A stretch of 64,000 bases of DNA. It comes from Lytechinus pictus. Its lineage: Eukaryota; Echinodermata; Echinoidea; Temnopleuroida; Toxopneustidae. The stretch spans positions 1,263,001-1,327,000 of the forward strand of contig NW_026974141.1 in NCBI RefSeq assembly GCF_037042905.1. The letters are read 5' to 3'. The notes below the pieces were generated by a model that was given only the letters and a program-made list of their open reading frames with translations, was not told the origin of the DNA and did not search any database. Shown one piece after another: positions 36,401 to 48,400 of the stretch. Position 1 is the first letter of the stretch. Each line of letters begins with the position of its first letter. The translations under genes and the position numbers were made by a program.

Positions 36401-39400
36401 GTGCCGGCCGCGGGAAACGTCACAGTGCCCCCTAGGGCGAACGCGGTAGCCCGTTGCGGACATTTGAGGGGAGCGGACGAGGGAAGACGCCCGCGTCCGC
36501 TCCCCTAGGACATGAGTGCCCTAGGGGAGCGCCCGAGGATAGTGCCTGCGTCTATCCTAGGGTGTTTCCCTAGGATGTTCGGCCGTGCATTCTTGGTCGA
36601 AAGAGGAGGTCTGATTTGACACATTCGTTCAAGACTGCATGTGATTTTTATCTCATATCAAGCATAAGTTTTCGATAATTTATCGTGGATAAAATCTGTT
36701 ATGAAAATTACAAAGTTTTGGGTTGATAACTGGGATTTTAGGCTTTTCACCGAATTACTTATTGTGTTCGATTACACACTGGCACCAGCGTAAAGGGTCC
36801 TTTCCTATACATGTATATGAATATTCTCCCGTGGTGTCCGTTATTTCATTCACTGACATGGTTAGTCGTGATCGTAAATGAGTTTTTGACGAAGGAGCAG
36901 GTATTTGTCGATGTTGACCCTACATTCCAGAGGTCGTCCTAGAACTATTTACTCTATTCTTTCCCTACATGGTCATCCTTTTTTATATACCCTGACATGC
37001 CTTTCAGGCGCGGATCTACGATATGCAGATAAAAGGGAGAAGAAGAAAGCAAAAATGAAAGAAAAGGCGAAAATGAAGGGATGGATTGAAGACGAGAAGG
37101 AAAGAGATAAGAAAAATAGAAAAAGTGAGAATAGGGGAAAGGGGAGAAAGAGAAAATAGAGGGGGGGGGGCGAAGAGGAGAAAGAGGGAGAGGGGGTAAA
37201 GAAAAGAAATAAGGAAAAGGTAAAATGGAGAAGAAAACAGAGGGGATAAAAAAGGGAAGGTGAGGCAGAAAGAAAAGAGGGAAAAGGAGAAAAGGAAAAT
37301 AGATTGAAAATCGAAGGTGAGAAGAAGAAACAAAGGAAGGACAGAATGAGAAAGAGAGAATGATAAGGAGGGGGAAATTGAATAAAATGAAGAAGGGAGA
37401 CATAATAAAATGGAGTAAAAAAGCGAAAAAGGGAAGAGAAGGAAGGGCGCAGGAAAAGGTAAGAAGTACAGGGGACAATAGAAGTGGGACTTAAGAAAAA
37501 GTAGAGGAAAAGAGAGAAAGTGGGAAGAAAAAATTGGGAATTTGTCCAGATTTTCATGTCAGAAAATACGTTAGTAACTCGCATCTGCCCATTTTTACGC
37601 TGATGACAAGTATTGAACATTCTTGCGCTGGTGGTAGTGGTGATTTTTTACCTGATTGCTAAGAAAGCATGAATGCTTGTAAGCAAGCAACCAGAGGACC
37701 GACGGTTTAAGGTCCTCTCCGAAGGACCTGGTACTGAGGATTAATGCCTTACCAAAGGGCACTAGCGCACCAAGTGGGAATCGAACCCGGGTCACCGGAA
37801 TACAAGTCCCCTGCTTTACCGACTGAGCTATCGCGCCTCCAACTCTTGTAATTATTTTCTCTCACCATGCTCACAATTTCCTGCTCTCGTTGCATCAATT
37901 AAAAACTTGTCCCGAATTAACATCCGTCATTCAAGAAAGAAGAAAGAAAAAGGCAAAAAGGAAGGGATGGAGGGAAAATGAGAAGGAAATAGAAAAAGTG
38001 AGAGAAGCAGAAGGGAGCGAAGAAACGAAGGGGAAAGGGGAGAAAGAGAAAATAGAGGGGGCTTAATGTTTCATGGTAATATGGATACCATATAGTTCTG
38101 CAGTACTTAGTTATGAAACTTGTTTTACTCAGTAATGCTCACGCGTGATGATTAAAAGGATTTTCGACTATATAAAGGTGAACCGGGACGGGGCTTTCAT
38201 TCTTTAACTTGGCTTGACTGACTCCTTTGTTCCCCCAAAAGAATTGTTAGGTTTGATAGTTAGCGTTTGCGTGAGCACCCACCAAAACTCGTAACAAAAG
38301 AAAAGAATGGTTTGTATAGCTGCTCCATTCTTGCTTTGTCGGCAAGTGATAATTAACTCGTTAAGTACCCATTCCACACACTACGTCATAGTAGCTTTCG
38401 AAAACATACTTTTACTAGGGTATGTGTTTAAACATTGAAGCTAAATGCGCTAGAAATTTTTTAAATAGTTACATTATGTAAATAGCTTTTGTTGCTTTGC
38501 TCTGAAGCGCATTGAGCATCCAATCAAGATGGAAAGTGCGCTTTACAAATGCCATGTATTATTATTTTTAGCTGCCATATAACACTGAATTCTGTATTAT
38601 ACCAAGTTGTGACTTGGTTTTATCATTCCAATTCATATAACAAAGTATATTTCTTCCTTCTTCTCATTTATTATTTCCACCACTTTCATCTCTTCCCAAT
38701 TCGAATATCTACCAATGTAACTTAAAAACCGCAATAGAGTGCAGGTAATGTAATCAGATGTTTTAGCAAAAAGATAAATCTGTTCCGTCTGTTACATTTA
38801 GGTAAATGTATACTTTTTATAGGGTGAGGGTTTTAGAGACCCGATTTGAACCGAAATGAAAAGAACATCCTCATTTATTGTTGTTAACGCATCAACAAAT
38901 TAATCCCCCCCCCCCCCATTTCTATGAACATCCTGTCATAAATTGGGAAGCGGATGTGATCAAAAGAGATCAAAGGTGTGGGCGGGGAGCAAGACTCTAC
39001 CAGACTGTTGACAATAACAAAAGACCCAAATAACAAATCGATGAGCACAACCAGTTTTGCTGGTGTTCGCTTTTTGCACGTCTACTTTGTATGATCTTGG
39101 TCATACTAGTATTCGTTTTCACGTACCTTTCATTCCCTTTATTAGGGTTTTATCAACCATGTCAACGAATTGACGATCCCAATATTGACCGCACGTTTGT
39201 TTTAACATAATGAGAATTCGCAAATGCCCTTGATATTCATAATTCTGTTTTATTTTAAGTTTGTCATTAATGTTTGTTAACATTCACTCTGTTAATAACT
39301 TGTCAATTTTGATTTACAAAAAAAAATCAAGTCTGCTTATTAATGTCTTTTGTCTATTTTAATTATTTTTTGTTGTTGATATGCCTTTCTTTCTTCTTTC

Positions 39401-42400
39401 CTGATTCCACCCTGTGCACCCCGTTAAAACTCAAGGAAGAATGTTTCAAATGTTTTCTAGTTCTTACACTGTTCATAATAAGGAGATGGGATTAGGTGTA
39501 AAGTTCACGCTGAAGGGAGAGGAATGGGTACGTATGGAGAGAAAACAAAATTATCACAAAAGATAAAGAATTGATCTCCATGACATTAAATCACAATTGT
39601 GTCCTATTTTTTTAAACAAGTTTGTATGATACATGTATGCCTCCCACGTAAGGCGTAAGGAAAATAAGTTTACCAAATGCATCAAATTAGATTAATTGAT
39701 TAGATTCATTGCGGTAAATGAAAAACAATAAATTCGATGTTCCAGCAAGGGTGACCAGATTTCACAAAATTAAATACGGGACAATCGACAAAGCACTATG
39801 TACCATCGGATCGACCGAGCCAGGCCAAAAAATCAACAAAAAGGCTACACAATGTTAGACTTGTTAACAAAATATATTAAGAAAGGGGAAGGGAGGGTGA
39901 GCGGAAGAAACAAAAGAGAAAAAAAAATGAGGAAAGAAAAAAATAAGGAAAAATTAAAAGGAAAAAAGTTTGAATAAAAGGATGAAAGAAAGAATAAAAG
40001 ACAGATAACAGTTTCCGTCATTACTTGAAATGAATAAAGAAAGAAAGAATTAAAATAAAGGAAGGGAAGATGAATAAATGTGTGAAAGAAAAAACATAAG
40101 GAGAGAAAAGAGAAAAGTAAGAAAAATGGAGGAAAAGAGAAAGAAAGAAAGAAAAAGAATTCCTTCATTATTTGAAAGAAACAAAGACAGAAGAAAACAT
40201 GAAGGAAGGAAGAAAGGAAAGAGGGAATAAGGGAAAACAGAAATGAAAAAATGAAAGAAAAGAAAACAAATAACATCTAAAAAAAAAAATCTAGAATAGA
40301 TTCTGATCACGCTAGTTTAAAAATATAATGGTCTATCACAACATAACCAAAGTACATGCACATGTAAACATAATGCAATGTACGTAACCTAGGGTACCCG
40401 AGGATAAGTGCGGGCACGGCCAATATTATATAGCACGCAGGAAACTGCGGGCGCGGCTAAACACCCTAGGGGGCTCCCCTTGAATACCCTCGGTTAGACG
40501 CAAAAGCCCCCTAGGGTGTTTGCGTGCTCGGGCGTGACGTTTCCTGCGGCCGGCACTGTATATCGCTAAAAATATCTCATCGACAAAAGTACATAATTAA
40601 TACGCATTTTTTATGCATTATAGCGATAACACAATACTCGCGTTGGTCAAAATTTGTATCTGCCACTGTACATGTACCAAGAATGCTTTAAAATCCGCGT
40701 TCATAGGATGTAAACGATTACATAACATCTTTTAACAAACATATTTAGCATAAATACATCCTCACCTTTCACGTTATTAGCATTATTTTAGGGTTGGATG
40801 AAGTTTTATTGATAATTTGGGGGCATTTTTGACATCGTTCTGGGCTGTCTACATCTTTCGCCTATCCGCCATTTTGATATCATGCTGTAGGCCTACATCT
40901 TCAAACGTGTGCTGCCTTCTACGTTGGTACTTCACTAAATTTGAGCTTGCGCTTGTGAATATTTTCTATATACGATCAAATGGAGTTGAGTGCAGTCACA
41001 ATGTTTGGATTGTGATGATTATAGCGAAGTGAGATCACGTTTTGTGGCTAGTAAATATTTGTATTTTGTTGAAATTTTGGAGTAATTTCTGTTGCTGTTC
41101 TATGCATTTTGAGGAAAAAAAGTCATCAGGAACCATAAAAAAGTGAAATTCATGCATTTTATATTACATAACATATTGGGCACCTGCTCGTTTATTACAT
41201 CATAAATCCTAAACTCGAAATTCTAACAACTTTCTTGATCCTTAACGGATTTTCCTCAAATCTTCACCAATTTTTGTCTCACCTGCATAGCAGAGTGAGA
41301 CTATAGGCGCCGCTTTTCCGACGGCGGCGGCGGCGGCGTCAACACCAAATCTTAACCTGAGGTTAAGTTTTTGAAATGACAGCATAACTTAGAAAGTATA
41401 TGGACCTAGTTCATGAAACTTGGCCATAAGGTTAATCAAGTATTACTGAACATCCTGCCTGAGTTTCATGTCACATGACCAAGGTCAAAGGTCATTTAGG
41501 GTCAATGAACTTAGACCATGTTGGGGGAATCAACATCAAAATCTTAACCTAAGGTTAAGTTTTTGAAATGTCATCATAACTTAGAAAATATATGGACCTA
41601 GTTCATGAAACTTATACATAAAGTTAATCAAGTATCACTGAACATCCTGCTTGAGTTTCACATCACATGACCAAGGTCAAAGGTCATTTAGGGTCAATGA
41701 ACTTTGGCCGAATTGGGGGTATCTGTTGAATTACCATCATAACTTTGAATGTTTATGGATCTGATTCATGAAACTTGGACATAATAGTAATCAAGTATTA
41801 CTGAACATCCTGTGCAAGTTTCAGGTCACATGATCAAGGTCAAAGGTCATTTAGGGTCAATGAACTTTGGCCAAATTGGGGTATTTGTTGAATTACAGCC
41901 ATAAATTTGAAAGTGTGTTGGTCTAGTTCATAAAACTTGGACATAATAGTAATCGAGTATCACTGAACATCCTGTGCGAGTTTCAGGTCACATGATCAAG
42001 GTCAAAGGTCATGTAAGGTCAAAGAACTTTGGCCACGTTGGGGGTATTTGTTGAATTGCCATCATATCTCTATAAGTGTATTGGTCTAGTTCATAAAACG
42101 TGGAAATAAGAGTAACCAAGTATCACTGAACATCTTGTGCGAGTTATAGTAGTTTTCAAAATCAGCACTGCTGCTATATTGAATCGCGTGATGCAGGTGA
42201 GACGGCCAGAGGCATTCCACTTGTTGTTATTAATTTTTCTGCTATTTATAAATACAACAAACTTTTCTTCAGGGTGAATTTCCCCTTTAATTGTTACAAA
42301 TTTGTGTTGTTCTCAGATTGAAAGGAGCAGAAAATACGGTTTGCCGGGATTATGTCCTTCCTGATTTTCACTCCGTCAAAAGGGGCTTTGTCAAAGAAGA

Positions 42401-45400
42401 AGCGTTTGGAAAGCAGAACCCCAATGAGCAGGTATAGTCTCCATTTTTTCTTCTCCATTTTTTGTTTCTGCTTTAGGGCAAGAGCAAACTCGCCTATACT
42501 GTGTGTGGTCTCTCACTGACTATAAAGAGCTAGTCTTGAAGTATCCATTCTATCTAATACATAATAAAAATACAGAGACTAGATTAGCCTACAATTTTAG
42601 GGAAAATGAAATGTTTTGAGTGTTAAGTACTTGTTTTGCTACTTGCTTACATAGTTATTACACTATGAATGTATTGATTAGTGTTTTTGGATTTACAGTC
42701 AGACCTCTCTTATCCGGACACGTTGGGACCAGCACCAATCCAGATTAGGGATTTATCCGGATCTGGGAGACCCAATAATAAATACACGCAGCTGCCTCCC
42801 CAATAGCTACATGTACATGTAGTGGGCGTATGTTACACAGACAGTACTCACTTCCCCATGTACCAAGTTAGATTGAAAAAAAAAATCTCAGCAAGTGTGT
42901 GTCCGGATAATAGAGAGAACGGGATAAGGGGAGGCCAGATAAGAGAGGTCAGACTGTATTATCATTCAGGTGATAATATCATTCAAGTTTAATGATTTGT
43001 TGTTTTTGTTGTTGTTGTGTTTGTGGTAACTGTCAATGCACTCTACTTTGGAAGTTATTCTTCCAATGCCTGTTATGAGGAATGCCAAATCTTGATACTA
43101 ATGGTGTTCACTCCAAAAGAATTAATCATGCTTCTCGATCGTGCATATTGTATTGTTTGATTATTTCAACACCAAAGAAGGAAAATTTGCAATCACTGGT
43201 GATGTGGTCAGGGTGCTACATAACTTTTTCAAAGCACTTGCCCAGTCGGGCAAGTAAAATTTTAAATAGTTGGAATATACTTGCCCCAAAATCTATTTCA
43301 CTTGCCCGAAAAAATCCTTGAAATTTTTTTTACCTCTTCAATGGATAGTTATGCGGTTATTTGAACCATTTACCTTTTTCTCTCTTTTTGAAATGAACCC
43401 TTCTACCTTGTTATTGCGTTTCTTTTTCCAAAGTGATTTTATCTTACTAAATAGGTTCATTATAATATTGCGGAATGAAATAATCGCTAGAGGGTATTCA
43501 TTTGTCTCGCAATCTACTATGGTCAACAAGGAAATTCGTGATCACTCTCGCAAAAAGTGTTCACTGGCTTTCTAGGAAATTCGTGATCACTCTCGCAAAA
43601 AGTGTTCACTAGCTTACAAGTTCACGAGCTTTCGAGTGCCGCTGCAACTCTTTATCAAGTGACTTTTTCTCTCTTTTTGATAAAGAGTTGCAGCGACACT
43701 CGAAAGCTCGTGAACTTGTAAGCTAGTGAACACTTTTTGCGAGAGTGATCACGAATTTCCTAGAAAGCCAGTGAACACTTTTTGCGAGAGTGATCACGAA
43801 TTTCCTTGTTGACCATAGTAGATTGCGAGACAAATGAATACCCTCTAGCAATGATTTTATCTTGTCTGCCATGACCAAAATTAGGGTCAATATCATATCA
43901 TATTGACCCTAATTTTGGTCATTCTACTGTGAGAATTTTGCTTGCCCAATTCGGGCAAGTAGTTTTGGTCTTTACTTCAAAACACTTGCCCAACTCTAAC
44001 TTTTACTTGCCCCAGGCAATCGGGCAAGTGCTTATGTAGCACCCTGGATGTGGTATATATTTTAGCAAACGAAAACTAAACAAATACATAAGATAAAGAT
44101 AATAAAAATTTGAAATACAGTTATTCACTCCAGCCTACTAGTACATTAATTTTTTTCCTACAGACTGTACGCATGAACAATGAGCGTTTCGCTGTTCCTG
44201 AAATACTCTTCCATCCATCAGACATCAGTATACAAGAAAAGGGAATCAGCGAATCAATTGTCCATTCCATCAATGCTACACCAAAAGGTAAAAGGGTGAC
44301 CTAGTTTTACTGTCTTACTTTTTCATTTATTGCAAACTATGGTTTTTCACAATGTACCCTGGGGTATTTTTTTTTTTAAAGATAAATGGGGCTTCTTTAG
44401 TGTTGTGTTGGGATCGTTCTATTCAGATTGGTAGCATCAATGATGACGCAGGAATGTTCCATGTACAATACAATCAAGAAACTTTATTAATAATCAATTT
44501 TCAGCAGTAACATATCTAGATAGAGTTGTAAAGAATATCATAATGTAGATCTTAACTCTGTGATGATCTCAGCTTGCCTTACCCTCAACCCTTGGATGCA
44601 CCCAATATATAATCAAGCTTCAACACAAATTATAATCCAAGGGTTTGGGTATAGGACAAAAGGGGGTTTAGTTATTGGGAAGGGGAAGACAGTTCTTCTC
44701 TGATAAGGGTTTTTTGAAACTATTAACAATAAAGGGTTTTTATTAGCTTGGATTAAATAATTAATAAGGGTTCTTAGAAGGGGGTATGACATCAAGGGAT
44801 GGTTCTGAGAAGGGGGTATGGAAATTATGCTGTCTAGACTATATGTATGTAGTGATTTATACAACCACTACATGACATTAGGTTGAGTTATTGCCTTTTG
44901 TTTTTTTTTCTTTATGATAAGCCTGAAATAAAATTGAATCTGCATTCAATAATTTTTATATGATTTGTAAATGCCTTTCACAAGTTATATGATTCTTCTC
45001 CAGGGGCCCGTTGTAGAAAGAATTGCAATCAAAAGTAATTCAAAAAATCTTGCTCAACTTGATTTTCAGCCAATGAAGCACCCGTATTCGGGACTTGCCC
45101 TTGATATTTTGACTTGCGTTTAAATGCAACTCTTTCTGCAACAGGCGCCTGATCATATATTTCAAAATAAAGGTAATACATGTACTTCAGAAAGTAGGTG
45201 ATCATTTTTTTTTTGCCTGTGTAGCCCCCCAGAGCTGTTAACGTACATATGGAAATCAGTGAAGCACCATCAGTGAACAATTTCAAAACAAAATTTATAA
45301 TACATCAATTCACTTAATAACAAGTACATCAGGGGGCTGTTTCAAAAAGCTGTTTGTAAGTTAAGAGTGACTCTTAAAACGACTGGTGATCCTTGTGGTA

Positions 45401-48400
45401 AATGATATTCACCATTAAATGTTCATTGGTGAATATTTAGCATGTAAGAAAGGTTCACCAGTCGTTCTTAAACTCGCTCTTAACTTACAAACAGCTTTAT
45501 GAAACACCTCCCCCCCCCATCCGGTATCATAAGGCTTAGCAATCGATCATGGAGCTGATTTCTACGATTGATTGCATTGATTAATGTGTACGTTCAATCA
45601 GCTCCACCTTCGATCACCAAGCTTTATGTTTAAAGGGGAATCCAACCCAAATGAAAACTTGTTTTTATAAGGAAAAGAAAAATCGGACAAGTTGATAGGT
45701 GAAAGTTTGAACAATATTGGACAAACAACAAGAAAGTTATGAATTTTTAAAAGTTGTAAATATTGGTAATCACTATACCCATGGAGACTTCAAATTGGCC
45801 GCATATGGGATGTCATAGTGATGTAAGGCAAGGACTACTCTTTCATGTACTCCTGTACATATTATGGCTAAAATGTCATTTTTCCTAAAAGTTTTATTTC
45901 AAATTATATTTTTCTTTCATGAGGACATAAAACAATATACTACCTGGGTTATGTTTAGATTACTGCCCCAGGGGAATGGGTACTTAGGAGAAAACCACAA
46001 ATCCCTGATAATAAAGTACATGGCCTATGGGAAAGTTGTCCTTGCCCCTTGTCATAATTTACTTCCCCAGTTGCCAATTTGAAATCTACATAGTATTAGT
46101 GATCTCAATTTTAAAACAGCTATAACTTTCTTATTGCTTGTCCGATTTCTTTCAAACTTTCACCATTCTGTTTAATTTATTTTTCTCCTTCCCAACACAA
46201 CATTTTATGGCCAAGGCTGGAATCCCCTTTAAGGACCATGGAGCTCTTATAAGGTGCAGTAGAATATATACATTATTGATGAATAGCCTCTGCACTTTAT
46301 GAAAGTACTTTATTATTATTTATCATTATCTTTATGTTATTTTTGACCCAGAAATGCATCCTCATCTTTACCGGAACATCGTCTTGACCGGAGGAAACTG
46401 CTCCTTTCCAGGATTCAAGGAGAGGGTTGAGAAGGATGTGAGATCTCTCGCACCTGTTGAGTATGGTGTCCAGGTCACGCTCCCACAAAAGTATGTTCCT
46501 CGATCAAGATTTATTGGTTCCATGACAATAAGCCAGTTCGTAGTTCCTTTCTGCGCATGAACAAAAGATTCCGCGCATGATCAGAGGAAGGTCATTTGTA
46601 CTAAAGTGACATGGTGGTTTAAAATTCAATGAGATAAGCACCAACTTTGATGCCTTGATTATTCATATATTCTTTTGAATTGTGTCTTTCATTTACATAA
46701 AAAAACAACAACAATGCGTCCACGAACGACCGGTATTTCACAGTTTGCCAAGTACATTGTGCAAAATGCTATGGTATGCATTCAAAGTAGGAATGCAACA
46801 AATACCTTCATAAAGTCTTCATTGGTGTGCTATTCTAGTCACCTGGTCTATTCAATTTCTTCATCCTGCTATGTAAGGCATTCTTACGTAATATCTTCTT
46901 TGAAATCTGCCTATCATAATGAAAGAAATGAAAGGTCATTTGACCAAAATTGTCCATGAAGTAACTACGAACTGGTCTATTGCTTTAGAGACAATTGCTC
47001 CGCTATAAATTCCACACACTAAATCGAATGACCAACTTCAACCTTGGATTGGAGTAACTTTACAATCCAATGTCATAATTGATATAAGTGGAGCATTGTG
47101 GCCCAGTGGATTAGTCTCCGAACTTTTAAACAGAGGGTTGTTGGTTCAAATCCCAGCCATGGCGTAGTTTCCTTCAGCAAGAAATTTATCCATATTGTGC
47201 TGCACTCGACCCAGGTGAGGTAAATGGGTACCTGGCAGGAATAAATTCCTTGAAATGCCACCGCGCTGTAAAAGGCTGCGGGGCTACAGCCAGGGTAATA
47301 ATATCCAAGTCCTTTGGAAGCGCATAGAGACGTTATTTATAATGTGTTATGCGCTATACAAGAACTGACTATTATTATATATGAGAGCAATGATTCTCAG
47401 TGTAGTGTTAGAACACACGCACACAAGATATTATATCATGTAGACCCTGTAATCGATTCATGACATTGGATTCTAAAGGTAAGCCCTTGGGGAGAACACT
47501 AATACCCTACCCTAACCCTACACCTAACATAAAATTCTTTGCAACCCTAACCCTATATTTTAGATTAAATTAAGCCTGGAGCAATTGTCGCAGGAACAAA
47601 TGTCATGTCACCGATTAACACAGTCATGCTTTTTAATATTGAACTGTAGTTGGTATAGGCTGGTTTTTCACAATTTATTCATTTGTTTTGATAGTGATAT
47701 TTTGTTGAATAGTTACAAAAAGAAATGAAGATTGATGATATCCTTACTATTGCTCTCTGGATTCTTTATTATAAATACAATTTTAAGAAACTTTTGGAAG
47801 TAAGAGGAAAACGATATGGTTTACCATTTTGAAGGAATTAAAATTCAGATTAGAAATTAAGGATGCCCTTATACAAAAAAACAAGAAATTTTTTGGCTTT
47901 CATTTTGAAAATTTATCTTTGTTTTTGTTAAACATGATGTGTACATGTATGCAATTTTTTTTTTTCAAATGCCAATGCTATGGATTGATGTAAGAAGGAA
48001 AAAAAAGAGTTACACAATCAATACATTTTTTTCTATTGAGCTGAGCAGGAGTGCTTTGGGCATATAAAGGCTCTAAGACACTGTTCTCATTATACTTTCT
48101 AAAACTGGTTTACTAGAAACCGGTTCAGGAAACCTGTTTGGAAGATCGCTTTGCTAGCGCTTCCATTTGATCACCCGAAAGTGGTTTTCAAAACCGAAAT
48201 AAATCAAACTCTATCTTGAGTCATTTACCCCCCCCCCCCTGTTGCACCCACAAATGTAATAACGCCCACAAATGTAATAACGCCCACAAATGTAATAATT
48301 TCACCCACAAATGTAATAATGCACTTTACCCACAAATGCAATAATTTTTGATCGCCCACAAATGTAATAATGACTTTACCCACAAATGTAATAAATTTGA

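Larger units (their letters stand above)
36399..40558. mobile_element. 4.16-kb TA-flanked element with CCTAGG-rich ends
   Basis: CAGTGCCGGCCGCGGGAAAC, then GTCAC, faces GTGAC, then GTTTCCTGCGGCCGGCACTG; TA lies on both sides. Both terminal ~180 bp carry several palindromic CCCTAGGG-like motifs (left: 36432, 36505, 36521, 36556; right: 40389, 40464, 40508). No transposase is seen. The inside holds a SINE, a SINE tail and long purine tracts. Confidence 0.8.

Noticed and set aside
36954..37620. Minus-strand open frames of 105-215 codons rich in Ser/Phe/Leu
   Set aside because: They are the complement of a polypurine tract; composition explains the lack of stops.
37770..37838. Functional tRNA gene
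   Set aside because: A and B boxes are present, but the head is fused to a SINE body and acceptor pairing is weak.
39845..40310. Minus-strand open frames of 86 and 143 codons rich in Phe/Ser
   Set aside because: Same cause: a second polypurine tract.
46675..46959. 94-codon ORF after ACTR6 exon 8 as an alternative ending
   Set aside because: It is not in continuity with exon 8 and resembles no ARP6 sequence; the true exon 9 is at 56650.
47500..47550. Telomeric repeat
   Set aside because: Only a few CCCTAACCCTA-like words occur, much too short for a telomere.
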